A stretch of DNA of 64,000 nt from Naasia lichenicola (lineage in GTDB: Bacteria; Actinomycetota; Actinomycetes; Actinomycetales; Microbacteriaceae), in contig NZ_SSSM01000002.1 of assembly GCF_004801885.1 (NCBI RefSeq), forward strand, positions 62,001 to 126,000, written 5' to 3'. A program made the position numbers and the translations under genes. Shown one piece after another: positions 27,623 to 35,969 of the stretch (position 1 is the stretch's first letter; every line of letters starts with the position of its first letter). The notes under the pieces are model-generated. The model did no database searches. It worked only from the letters and a program-made list of their open reading frames with translations, and was not told the origin of the DNA.

Positions 27623-28756
27623 CTACTGGACTGCCGTGGCCCACGCGGTGCCGAGCAGGGTCGAGGCGGCCTCGCTCTGCTCTGCGGTCGGGACGACCGT
27701 CTCCTCGGGGGTCTCCGGAAGAGCGGCGAACAGCGCGTCGTCGATCGTTCCGGCGGTCTCCATCGCCTCGGCGCGGACCGGACGGGCGCCGCCCTTCAGC
27801 CAGAGGTTCTGCACCTCGTCGCTGTAGAGGAACTCCTGCCAGAGGCGCGCTGCGGCCGGGTGCGGCGCGTCGGCGTTGATCGCCTGGTTGTAGTAGCCCG
27901 CGTAGCCGGTGCCCGGGAAGACCACGACCTTCCAGTTGCGCTGGCCCTCGAGCTGCGTGCCGTAGCCCACGTTGAGGTAGTCCCAGTCGAAGACGACGGG
28001 GGTCTCGCCGGAGGCGATGGTGGCGGGGGTCGGGTCGATCTTCACGAAGTTGCCTGCGGCGTTGAGCTCCTGGAAGAAGTCGATGCCGGCCTGGAAGTCG
28101 TCGACCGATCCGCCGTTCTGCACCGCGGCGAGGCCGACGGCCGCGAATGCCGCACCCGCCTGGGTCGGGTCGCCGTTGATCGCGACCTTGCCCTTGTAGT
28201 CGGCGCCGAGGAGGTCCTCGAGCGAGTCGGGGGCGGGCACGGCGTCGGGGTCGTAGCCGACGGCCATGTATCCGCCGTAGTCGCCCGTGTACAGACCCGA
28301 CTGCTCCTTGAGCGCGTCGGGGATGTCATCCCAGCCGGCCACCTTGTAGGGCGCGAACGAGTCGGTGTTGGCGAGGGCGACAGCGAGTCCGACGTCGAAC
28401 ACGTCGGGCGCGGTGTCCTGGCCCTTGAGGTTCTCGGCGGCCTGCAGCTCCTCGGCGCTGGACGCGTCGGGAGTGGCCTCGTTCAGGGCGATCTCCGGGT
28501 ACTTCTCCGCCCAGAGGTCGAGGATCTCGCCGTAGTTGGCCCAGTCGCGCGGAAGCGCGATGACGTTGAGCGAGCCTTCCGACTTGGCCGCCTCTTCGAG
28601 GGCGGCCAGATCGCCGAAGTCGGCGAGGCTGGTGGCCGCGGCAGCGTCGGTGCCGTCGGTCGATGCGCCCGCCGTGTCGCTGGAGCAGCCCGCGAGGGCC
28701 AGTCCGGACACGGTGAGCAGGGCGAGGGTTGCGAGCGCGGTGCGCTTGCGGATCAC
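27623..28756 (-). CDS. Extracellular solute-binding lipoprotein (family 1)
   Basis: The 377-residue protein has a lipoprotein signal, with LALAGCSS as the lipobox; the acylated Cys follows a hydrophobic run from residue 7. The mature domain resembles family 1 binding proteins for polyamines, iron or aminoethylphosphonate (VFDWDYLNVGYG, PHPAAARLWQEFLYSDEVQ). The ligand cannot be fixed from sequence. The GTG at 28756 follows ATCGGAGGACAAC, a strong ribosome-binding site; upstream in-frame sequence is not secretory. Confidence 0.9.
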   Translation of the reverse strand: MIRKRTALATLALLTVSGLALAGCSSDTAGASTDGTDAAAATSLADFGDLAALEEAAKSEGSLNVIALPRDWANYGEILDLWAEKYPEIALNEATPDASSAEELQAAENLKGQDTAPDVFDVGLAVALANTDSFAPYKVAGWDDIPDALKEQSGLYTGDYGGYMAVGYDPDAVPAPDSLEDLLGADYKGKVAINGDPTQAGAAFAAVGLAAVQNGGSVDDFQAGIDFFQELNAAGNFVKIDPTPATIASGETPVVFDWDYLNVGYGTQLEGQRNWKVVVFPGTGYAGYYNQAINADAPHPAAARLWQEFLYSDEVQNLWLKGGARPVRAEAMETAGTIDDALFAALPETPEETVVPTAEQSEAASTLLGTAWATAVQ

Positions 28757-28950
28757 GTTGTCCTCCGATTCATCCCCGCGAGCGGCCCGAGCTGTGGATC
28801 GGGCGACTGCACTCGGCGGGGACGGCCCTGAACCTATGGATCGCCGGGTAACCGGCCATGGATCGCAGGTGAACGGAAGGCGACGCCGAGCTAGCGGGTT
28901 GACTTCGGACGCAGGCGGCCTGGCGCCCATCGGATCAGGTGGAGCCGAGC

Positions 28951-28979
28951 TGATCGGCACCGTGGGGCCGAGCCGATCA
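28951..28979. terminator. Hairpin at the 3' end of an MFS gene
   Basis: TGATCGGC (28951-28958) pairs with GCCGATCA (28972-28979). It overlaps the MFS stop codon on the minus strand. There is no T-run, so termination is plausible but unproven. Confidence 0.4.
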
Positions 28980-30230
28980 GGCGGCGAGCCTGCGGATCAT
29001 CCGGATGCCCGAGACGAGGACGAGGGCGCCGACGAGCACGACGAAGCCGATCAGCGTGACGACGGGGCTCAGCGCCGAGAGAGCGAGGCCCACCGCGAAG
29101 ACGGGGACGGCCAGCCCGACGTAGGCGATGAGGAACAGGGCGGCGAGCACTCCCCCGCGCTCGGGCCCGGCGACGAGGGATGCCGCGACTCCGAGAGAAG
29201 CGCGGAAGAGCAGTCCGACTCCCGCGCCGGCGACGATCCCTGAGATCACGAAGAGCGCGAGAGACGGGATGAGCACCGAGACGCCGAGCGCCGCGAGCCC
29301 CGCGATCATCGAGGCGACCGCGATCGACAGCTGGCGCCGCAGCGTCAGCCGGGCCAGGACGACCTGGGTGATCGCGGCGCTGGCGAAGACCGCGAACGGC
29401 ACCAGGCCCGCCGCGATGCGGGAGGTGACTCCGAACTGGCCGGCCAGCAGGCTCGGCGCGAGGGCGGTGAACAGCCCGAAGATGGCGAACGCGGCGAAGA
29501 CTCCGGCGCCCGCCGCGGAGAACTCGGCCCTGCCCTCGGCAGGGAGGACGAGCCGCTGAGGACGGTATGCCGGTCGCTGGGCCGCGCGGATGACGGTCTC
29601 GGGGACGAGCGCGATGCCGACCACCGCGAGCGCGAGGACCACGAGGAACACGAGGTAGGGCGTCGTCAGCGGCGCGGGCGCGAAGGTCGCCAGCAGCCCG
29701 CCGATGAGTGGCCCGAGCGCCAGCCCGCCGATATTCGCCACCGTGGACACGGCGGCGCTCGTCCCCGGGCCGCTGCCCGGTCGAGCCGCGGCGCGGAGCT
29801 CGGAGAGGTGAGCCGTCGCCGTCGCGGTGAGCGCTCCGACGCCGATGCCGCTGATGAAGCGGGCGACGAGCAGACCGGGCACATCCGGCCAGACCAGGAA
29901 GACGACCGCGGAGAGCAGTTCGAGCGCTACGGCCACGAGGATCATCGGCCGGCGCCCCGCCCAGTCGCTGATGTGCCCGACGAGATACAGGCTCGCGGCC
30001 ACGCCGACCGCGTAGGCGCCGAAGATCACGGTGACGATCCAGGTCGGGAAGCCGTCGCGCGCCTGATACAGCGCGTAGAGCGGAGTGGGGATCGTCGAGA
30101 AGGCCATCACCGCGAGGAAGGCGACCGCGATCACCCAGAAGCCGCGTGCGTGCGCTCGGCTCCCGGGAGGAGCGACGGTGGTGGCAGCTGGCTGCCCGGT
30201 GACGGTGCGGGCGGGCGAGTCGGTGGACAT
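28977..30230 (-). CDS. MFS transporter (efflux type)
   Basis: The 417-residue protein has about 12 hydrophobic helices. The loop 2-3 motif is seen as GHISDWAGRRPMIL (about residues 84-97), typical of drug/metabolite exporters. The substrate is unknown. It is divergent from a LysR gene 122 bp away with an inverted repeat between them, so LysR control is likely. The ATG at 30230 leaves an N-terminal tail of about 30 residues before helix 1. Confidence 0.88.
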   Translation of the reverse strand: MSTDSPARTVTGQPAATTVAPPGSRAHARGFWVIAVAFLAVMAFSTIPTPLYALYQARDGFPTWIVTVIFGAYAVGVAASLYLVGHISDWAGRRPMILVAVALELLSAVVFLVWPDVPGLLVARFISGIGVGALTATATAHLSELRAAARPGSGPGTSAAVSTVANIGGLALGPLIGGLLATFAPAPLTTPYLVFLVVLALAVVGIALVPETVIRAAQRPAYRPQRLVLPAEGRAEFSAAGAGVFAAFAIFGLFTALAPSLLAGQFGVTSRIAAGLVPFAVFASAAITQVVLARLTLRRQLSIAVASMIAGLAALGVSVLIPSLALFVISGIVAGAGVGLLFRASLGVAASLVAGPERGGVLAALFLIAYVGLAVPVFAVGLALSALSPVVTLIGFVVLVGALVLVSGIRMIRRLAA

Positions 30231-30295
30231 GAGCTGCTCCTCGAGAGTGCGGTGGGCGCTCCCCTTCGAGCTCTCTCAGTGTCGCGCGGTCCATT

Positions 30296-30331
30296 GATCA
30301 CGTCCAACGAATTGTCTTGCACGCAGTGATC
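30296..30331. promoter_or_regulatory. Inverted repeat in the MFS/LysR divergent region
   Basis: GATCAC (30296-30301) and GTGATC (30326-30331) are complementary with 24 bases between. The site sits between the two start codons, as expected for a LysR-type regulator that represses itself and controls its neighbour. Confidence 0.35.
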
Positions 30332-30352
30332 GCGTTCGCCGATGATTGTCGG

Positions 30353-31234
30353 ATGGACATCCGCAGCATAGAGACCTTCGTCGCCGTCGCGGAGGAGCTG
30401 CACTTCGGCGCCGCCGCTGCACGCCTGCACGTCGTCCAATCGACCGTCTCCGCCTCGATCCGCGGACTGGAACGCGAGCTCGGCGCATCGCTCTTCGCCC
30501 GCTCCACCCGATCCGTCGCACTGACGGAGGCCGGAGCGTCGGCACTGCCGGTGGGGCGGGAGCTGCTGGCGGCCGCAGACCGCATGCACGAGGCCGTGGA
30601 TGAGACGTCGTCGGGCCTGCGCGGCAGCATCCGATTCGGCACCTTCGCGGCGCTCGTGATCCTCGACCTGCCCGAGATCCTCGCGGGCTTCCGACGGGAG
30701 GCGCCGCATGTCGATGTGCGGCTGTCCACCTCGCCGAGCGGCTCGACCGGTCTCGCAGAGGACCTTCGCGCCGGCCGGCTGGATATCGCGCTCGTGGCGC
30801 TTCCGCCGGAGCAGCTGAGCGGCCTCGAGACGGTCACCGCCTCCGAGCACCGGTTCGTCGCGATCCTGCCGGTGGGCCATCGACTCGCCGCGCGCCGAGC
30901 AGTGTCCCTGCGCGACCTCGCCGCAGAGCCGTTCGTCGACACCGTGCGCGGATTCGGCAACCGCGTCCTGCTCGACGCCGCCTTCGCGGCTCGACGAATC
31001 AGCCGCACCGTCGCCATCGAGGTCGCCGATCTCGCGGCGATCGGCGGCTTCGTCGCGGCGGGGTTCGGTGTCGCGGTCACTCCCGAGGGCCTCGCACCCA
31101 TCCATCCCGCGACGGTCTCCCTCCCCCTGGAGGGCGAGCCGTTGACGTGGAGGATCTCGGTCGCGACTCGCACGCGACCGAGCGCCGCCACCCGCCGCCT
31201 CTTCGCCCGCTTCGAGGAGCGCGCCGGCATCTGA
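30353..31234 (+). CDS. LysR family transcriptional regulator
   Basis: The 293-residue protein has the LysR winged helix (MDIRSIETFVAVAEELHFGA, helix-turn-helix around AAARLHVVQSTVSASIRGLE) and a two-lobed effector domain. The ATG at 30353 begins exactly at the family N-terminus; the in-frame start 36 bases earlier is rejected. The divergent MFS exporter is the likely target. The inducer is unknown. Confidence 0.92.
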   Translation: MDIRSIETFVAVAEELHFGAAAARLHVVQSTVSASIRGLERELGASLFARSTRSVALTEAGASALPVGRELLAAADRMHEAVDETSSGLRGSIRFGTFAALVILDLPEILAGFRREAPHVDVRLSTSPSGSTGLAEDLRAGRLDIALVALPPEQLSGLETVTASEHRFVAILPVGHRLAARRAVSLRDLAAEPFVDTVRGFGNRVLLDAAFAARRISRTVAIEVADLAAIGGFVAAGFGVAVTPEGLAPIHPATVSLPLEGEPLTWRISVATRTRPSAATRRLFARFEERAGI

Positions 31235-31284
31235 TCAGCCGCAGGCCGGCGACCTCCGGACCGCTGTTGACTTCCGGCGGCGCA

Positions 31285-31322
31285 CCTGGTTGGTTAGTTA
31301 CATGAGTAACGAACCAACCAGG
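31285..31322. promoter_or_regulatory. Operator palindrome of the GntR/ABC operon
   Basis: Left half 31285-31301 (CCTGGTTGGTTAGTTAC) and right half 31306-31322 are complementary at 16 of 17 positions around ATGA. TTGACT (31267-31272) is a -35 candidate, so the palindrome covers the -10 region, the expected place for a YtrA-type repressor site. It lies 14 bases before the GTG start. Confidence 0.75.
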
Positions 31323-31335
31323 TGGCGGCCGCATC

Positions 31336-31713
31336 GTGGATGAGTCGCGACCGATCTTCCTGCAGATCGCAGAGCTGATCGAGAACGACATCATCGCCGG
31401 CGGTCTCGCGGAAGAGGAGCAGGTCCCGTCGACCAACGAGTTCGCCGCATTCCATCGCATCAACCCCGCCACGGCCGGCAAGGGGGTCAATCTCCTCGTC
31501 GACGACGGCGTCCTCTACAAGAAGCGCGGCATCGGCATGTTCGTCGCCAGCGGCGCGCGGGAGCGTCTGCTCCATAAGCGCCGCGACGAGTTCCGGACGG
31601 AATTCGTGCAGCCACTCATCAGCGAGGCAGCCAAGCTCGGCCTCTCGCGCAGCCAGCTCATCGCCATGATCCGTGACGACGAGAACAGCATTCGAAAGGA
31701 CGACAGAGCATGA
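31336..31713 (+). CDS. GntR family regulator, YtrA-like
   Basis: The 125-residue protein has a GntR winged helix (PIFLQIAELIENDIIAGGL, about residues 6-24; VPSTNEFAAFHRINPATAG as recognition region) and only a short C-terminal helix for dimerisation, the YtrA layout. The GTG at 31336 lies after the operator palindrome. Its stop overlaps the ABC ATPase start by 4 bp. YtrA-type repressors usually respond to cell-envelope antibiotics and control the ABC genes that follow; that role is inference here. Confidence 0.9.
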   Translation: MDESRPIFLQIAELIENDIIAGGLAEEEQVPSTNEFAAFHRINPATAGKGVNLLVDDGVLYKKRGIGMFVASGARERLLHKRRDEFRTEFVQPLISEAAKLGLSRSQLIAMIRDDENSIRKDDRA

Positions 31714-32597
31714 CCGCAGCAGTCGAGGTCTCCGGCCTCACCAAGCGCTTCGGCAGCACGACTGCCGTGAACGAGGCCACCTTCACCGTCGAGGAGAACA
31801 CCATCCACGGCCTGCTCGGCCGCAACGGAGCCGGCAAGACGACGCTCATGCAGCTCATCACCGGCCAGGACTTCGCGACCTCCGGCAGCATCCGGATCTT
31901 CGGCGAGCACCCCGTCGAGAACAGCGGCGTCCTGCGCCGCGTCTGCTTCATCAAGGAGAGCCAGAAGTACCCGGACGACTTCAAGCCGAAGCACGTCTTC
32001 GAGAGCGCACCGTGGTTCTTCGAGAACTGGGACGCCGAGCTGGCCGCCCGGCTGATCGAGGACTTCAGACTCCCCGTGAACCGGAGGATCAAGAAGCTCT
32101 CCCGCGGCCAGACCTCCGCGGTCGGAGTGATCGTCGGACTCGCGTCCCGCGCACCGCTGACGTTCTTCGACGAGCCGTACCTCGGCCTCGACGCGGTCGC
32201 CCGGCAGATCTTCTACGACCGCCTGCTCGAGGACTACGCGGAGCACCCGCGCACGATCATCCTCTCCACGCACCTGATCGACGAGGTGAGCAGCCTGCTC
32301 GAGCACGTGATCGTCATCGACGACGGCCGGATCATCATCGACCAGGATTCCGACAGCCTGCGCGGATCGGCCACGACGGTCGTCGGCACCGGCACCGCCG
32401 TCGAGTCATTCATCGCAGGGCACGAGGTGCTCCACCTCGACCGGATCGGCGGCCTCGCCTCCGCCACCATCGGCCAGCTGACGCCCGCTGAGCGCGCGGC
32501 AGCCACCACGGCAGGACTGGAACTCACACCGGTGTCCCTGCAGCAGCTGATTGTCCGCCGCACCGGACTCGCCACAGAACTGGAGAAGAGCGCATGA
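31710..32597 (+). CDS. ABC transporter ATPase (YtrB-like)
   Basis: The 295-residue ATPase has Walker A GRNGAGKTT (about residues 37-45), Walker B PLTFFDEPYLGLD and an H-loop in LSTHLIDEV. The signature reads LSRGQTSA in place of LSGGQ, a variation common in this exporter group. It is translationally coupled to both neighbours (ATGA overlaps). It likely powers the membrane protein encoded next. Confidence 0.9.
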   Translation: MTAAVEVSGLTKRFGSTTAVNEATFTVEENTIHGLLGRNGAGKTTLMQLITGQDFATSGSIRIFGEHPVENSGVLRRVCFIKESQKYPDDFKPKHVFESAPWFFENWDAELAARLIEDFRLPVNRRIKKLSRGQTSAVGVIVGLASRAPLTFFDEPYLGLDAVARQIFYDRLLEDYAEHPRTIILSTHLIDEVSSLLEHVIVIDDGRIIIDQDSDSLRGSATTVVGTGTAVESFIAGHEVLHLDRIGGLASATIGQLTPAERAAATTAGLELTPVSLQQLIVRRTGLATELEKSA

Positions 32598-33367
32598 CCA
32601 CCACCACCGTGACCGAGCTCGCCCGACCGTCCCGCCCGACGAGCCGGATCGGCTCCGTCGTGCGGCTGCACCTCGTCAACAAGGCGAGCATCATCGGCAC
32701 ACCGCTGATCATCCTCGGCTTCATCCTGCTGGTGAACGTCGCGATCTGGGCGATCATCGCCGCCTCCGTGACCGACGCCTCCGACCTCGCCGATGCGCAG
32801 GAGGGGCTGCAGTGGAGCGGCGCCTCGTTCTATCTGTTCATCTACATGATGGTGCTCGGCATCTTGGGAGTCTCCGCGACCTTCCCGCTCGCGCTCGGCT
32901 TCAGCGTCACTCGTCGCGACTTCTACCTGGGAACAGCAGCGACCTGGGTGCTCCTGTCGGTGTTCTTCGGGGCCGTCTTCACCCTGTTGGCCGTGGTGGA
33001 GACCGCCACGGGGGGCTGGGGGCTGGGCGGTCGGATGTTCACCGCCGTCTACTTCGGAGACGGCGTCTGGTACCAGCGCTTCCTGCTCTTCACCGCGGCC
33101 TTCCTGTTCTTCTTCTTCTTCGGCACCGTGATCGCCGCGATCTACTCCCGCTGGAGGGTCACGGGAACGCTCGTCTTCTTCGGGATCCTGACGGTGCTGC
33201 TCGTCGCGCTCGCATTCCTCGCGACGGTGACGCGCAGCTGGCCCGAGGTCGGGAACTGGTTCGTCGTGAACGGAGCCCCGGGACTGGTGGCCTGGAGTCT
33301 CGTGCCGACGGTCATCTCTGCGGTCGCCGGCTACGCGGTGCTCCGCCGGGCCACCCCCCGGGGCTGA
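32594..33367 (+). CDS. ABC transporter membrane subunit
   Basis: The 257-residue protein has about six hydrophobic helices, including FLLFTAAFLFFFFFGTVIAA (about residues 168-187), and no recognisable soluble domain. It completes a GntR-ATPase-permease operon. No EAA loop is visible, which fits ABC-2-type exporters. The substrate is unknown. Confidence 0.85.
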   Translation: MTTTTVTELARPSRPTSRIGSVVRLHLVNKASIIGTPLIILGFILLVNVAIWAIIAASVTDASDLADAQEGLQWSGASFYLFIYMMVLGILGVSATFPLALGFSVTRRDFYLGTAATWVLLSVFFGAVFTLLAVVETATGGWGLGGRMFTAVYFGDGVWYQRFLLFTAAFLFFFFFGTVIAAIYSRWRVTGTLVFFGILTVLLVALAFLATVTRSWPEVGNWFVVNGAPGLVAWSLVPTVISAVAGYAVLRRATPRG

Positions 33368-33400
33368 ACCGCACGCGGGCGCAGTGGCCCGCGCATTCCC

Positions 33401-33448
33401 GCAGCTCCGCCCGGGCGACGGCGTCGTCTGCCGCCCGGGCGGAGCTGC
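33401..33448 (+). terminator. Strong hairpin after the GntR/ABC operon
   Basis: GCAGCTCCGCCCGGGC (33401-33416) is an exact inverted complement of 33433-33448 with a 16-base loop. It starts 33 bp after the permease stop and is followed by CGTGTTCGG, with no long T-run. It is the likely operon terminator. Confidence 0.65.
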
Positions 33449-33511
33449 CGTGTTCGGCTTTCAGGATCACGTGCCTACCCTGGAATCGGTCGCACGGAAG
33501 GAGCGAGCACC

Positions 33512-34102
33512 ATGGCCGACGATCCGCGCCTCGACGTGGCGCGCTACCAGCTGGACAAGGCGGCTCGGGAGCGCGGCGAATCCGTTCCCGACGAGCCGCG
33601 CGGCGAACGCCCGGCGGCGAGCATGCAGCAGCGGGCCGCGATCGCGGAGACGGCTCTCCAGCAGGCGTTCCGCCGCGGCGAGTTCGACAACCTGCCGGGC
33701 GCGGGCAAGCCGCTGCCCAACCTGCACGAGGTGCACGACCCCGACTGGTGGATTCGCAAGAAGATCGAGCGCGAGAACCTCACCGGCCTCGGCCCTCCCG
33801 CGCTGACCCTCCGAACCGAGAGCGCTCAGCTGCGCGGCCGCATCGACGCGCTGCACCTCGAATCGGACGTCCGGGCCGTGCTCGACGACTTCAACCGTCG
33901 CGTCAAGGAGGCCCGCCGCCAGCTGCTGGGCGGCCCTCCCGTGGTCACTCCCCTCCGCGATGTCGGCGCCGAGCTCGACGCCTGGCGGGAGCGTCGGGAG
34001 GCCGCCCGCGCCGAGGAGACCGCGCGCCGACAGGCCGAGGCGGAAGCCGAAGCCGCACTCACCCGACGCGAGCGCCGACGCCTTCGCCGGTCCCGGCCGT
34101 AG
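33512..34102 (+). CDS. DUF1992 (DnaJ homologue C28 conserved domain) protein
   Basis: The 196-residue protein carries the DUF1992 core, with AIAETALQQAFRRGEFDNLP followed by GAGKPLP and DPDWWIRKKIERE (about residues 45-90). The rest is a charged helical, probably coiled-coil tail rich in Arg, Glu and Ala. Its role is unknown. The ATG at 33512 is preceded by GGAAGGAGCGAGCACC. It converges on the FUSC gene. Confidence 0.88.
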   Translation: MADDPRLDVARYQLDKAARERGESVPDEPRGERPAASMQQRAAIAETALQQAFRRGEFDNLPGAGKPLPNLHEVHDPDWWIRKKIERENLTGLGPPALTLRTESAQLRGRIDALHLESDVRAVLDDFNRRVKEARRQLLGGPPVVTPLRDVGAELDAWRERREAARAEETARRQAEAEAEAALTRRERRRLRRSRP

Positions 34103-34157
34103 GCGCAGCGCGCGGCAGTCCGCGCCGACCGCGGGCGGCCCTCCCGCGCCGCCGCGG

Positions 34158-35207
34158 CTACCGCGCTCGGCGGACCACGTAGGCGTGCTCGACGAGGATG
34201 ACCACCAGCGCGATCGTGGCGCCGATGACGGTGTCGACGATCCGCTCCCCCACGACCGCCCCGACGTCGCTGGGGTCGCTCTGCGTGGCCACCAGCAGCG
34301 CGAGCGGTGTGATGAAGATGAGGGCGAGTCCGTAGTTTCGGGCGATGACGAGCTCGATGACGGTCTGCAGGACGAAGATGATGATCAGCAGCGTGAGCGC
34401 GCTGAGCGGCAGGAGAGCGAGCAGGGCGAAGATGCCGAGGCCGAGGAGGGTGCCGACGAGTCGCTGACCGGCCCGGATCGCCGACATCCGTCGCCGCACG
34501 CTGGTCTGCAGGACGGTCACCACCGTGAGCACGATCCAGTACGCGCGGTCCTCGCCGAGCAGCAGGCCGACGATGGCGGCCACGAGGACGGCCACCGCCA
34601 CGCGGACGACGATGACGAGCGCCTCGCCGCGAAGGCTGAAGCTGAGGCGGGCGTTGCGACCGGGCGCGAGCCCGGTCCGCTCCCGGACCGAGGGGAGAGC
34701 CAGCGGCAGCATGACGATCGCGTAGGCGAGAACGAGTCCGACCGCGAGCGGTCCCAGGACCGACGCGAAGTCGATCGAGCCCTCGGCTTCCAGCTCCTGC
34801 ACCCCCAGCGTCGAGAACGCGCCGGCGAGCAGCACGAAGAACAGCGCACCGGGCGGTCCGACTCCCCAGCCGACGGTGAGGATCGTGGCTCCGACAGCGA
34901 GGACGGACACGGTGACCACGGCTCCGGCGGCCCCCGCCTGCGCGCCGAGCAGCGCGAGGGCGACCGCCGCGAAGAGGCCGGCGCCGAGGATCGGGAGCAG
35001 GCGCGCCCGTCGCGTCCTGCTGAGACCACCGAGGTAGAGAGCGAGGAATCCGCCGTTGGACGCGGCGAGCGCGAGCTCGGGTCGCCCGATCACGACGAAG
35101 ACGAGCCCCGGCAGCAGCACGGCGACGCCGCCCTGGATGGCGTGCCCCCAGCGGGTGGGGATGGGCCGGATGGCGACGAAGTCCCTCAGCCAGCTGCGCA
35201 ACTCCAC
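34158..35207 (-). CDS. FUSC family membrane protein
   Basis: The 349-residue protein has two sets of about five hydrophobic helices separated by a short soluble link (about residues 175-195). The second set contains the FUSC/aromatic-acid-exporter-like segment YWIVLTVVTVLQTSVRRRMS, followed by RAGQRLVGTLLG. Such proteins are putative exporters of aromatic acids or other organic anions; the substrate is unknown. The ATG at 35207 gives MELRSWLRDF. Confidence 0.82.
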   Translation of the reverse strand: MELRSWLRDFVAIRPIPTRWGHAIQGGVAVLLPGLVFVVIGRPELALAASNGGFLALYLGGLSRTRRARLLPILGAGLFAAVALALLGAQAGAAGAVVTVSVLAVGATILTVGWGVGPPGALFFVLLAGAFSTLGVQELEAEGSIDFASVLGPLAVGLVLAYAIVMLPLALPSVRERTGLAPGRNARLSFSLRGEALVIVVRVAVAVLVAAIVGLLLGEDRAYWIVLTVVTVLQTSVRRRMSAIRAGQRLVGTLLGLGIFALLALLPLSALTLLIIIFVLQTVIELVIARNYGLALIFITPLALLVATQSDPSDVGAVVGERIVDTVIGATIALVVILVEHAYVVRRAR

Positions 35208-35255
35208 CCTTCGAGGGTACGGGGCGGCCGAGCAGGCCTCACGCGGCCCGGGGAG

Positions 35256-35287
35256 CCGAGCGCGGTCGGCGGACCTGCCGCGCTCGG
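35256..35287 (-). terminator. Hairpin after the FMN reductase gene
   Basis: CCGAGCGCGG (35256-35265) pairs exactly with CCGCGCTCGG (35278-35287), 26 bp past the FMN reductase stop. There is no T-run. Confidence 0.5.
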
Positions 35288-35312
35288 TTCGCGGGACCGC
35301 GAGAGGGATGCG

Positions 35313-35969
35313 TCACTGGGCCTGGAAGCCGCCGACGCCAGCGCCGTCCGATACCGGGATGGCGAACGGATCCACGAGGCGCCCGGCGCGATCGGAGCGC
35401 TCCACGAATGCCGCGAACTCGGCGCCCGCGCGATCGATCCGCTCGGGCAGCGGCTTCACATCGTCGGGGTTGCTCCCCCAGTCCTCCGAGGCCGCGTAGA
35501 CCCCGGTCGGTGCGACGAGCGCGTGCAGGTAGGTGAACAGGGGCCGCATCGCGTAGTCGAGCACGAGCGAGTGCCGCGGCGAGCCCCCGGTCGCGCCGAT
35601 CAGGACGGGCATCTCCACCAACGAGCTCGGATCGAGGATGTCCATGAACGACTTGAACAGTCCGCTGTAGCTCGTGGTGAACGTCGGCGTCACCGCGATC
35701 AGCGCGTCGGCGCCCGTCACCTGCTCTATGACGGTGCTGAGCGACGGGCTCGGGAACCCGGTCAGCAGGTTGTTCGTGACGTCCTTGGCGATCTCGCGCA
35801 GCTCGACGGTCACGATCTCCACCTCGAAGCCCCGTTCCACCAGGTGGCGCTCGGTGGCCTGAACCAGCCGATCGGCCAGCAGACGGGTGGACGACGGCTG
35901 GCTGAGACCGGCGGAGACCACGGCGACGGTGCGCTTCGTGCGCATTGGAGTCGATGCGGCCATGGTCAT
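35313..35969 (-). CDS. LLM-partnered NAD(P)H:FMN reductase (CE1759-like)
   Basis: The 218-residue protein has a flavodoxin-like fold (VAVVSAGLSQPSSTRLLAD near the N-terminus; GSPRHSLVLDYAMRPLF further on). It probably supplies reduced FMN to the monooxygenase encoded immediately upstream. The ATG at 35969 overlaps that gene's stop (ATGA), so they are coupled. The paired arrangement matches a described LLM/FMN-reductase duo family from Corynebacterium. A longer in-frame ORF up to 36743 is only an antisense extension. Confidence 0.88.
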   Translation of the reverse strand: MTMAASTPMRTKRTVAVVSAGLSQPSSTRLLADRLVQATERHLVERGFEVEIVTVELREIAKDVTNNLLTGFPSPSLSTVIEQVTGADALIAVTPTFTTSYSGLFKSFMDILDPSSLVEMPVLIGATGGSPRHSLVLDYAMRPLFTYLHALVAPTGVYAASEDWGSNPDDVKPLPERIDRAGAEFAAFVERSDRAGRLVDPFAIPVSDGAGVGGFQAQ

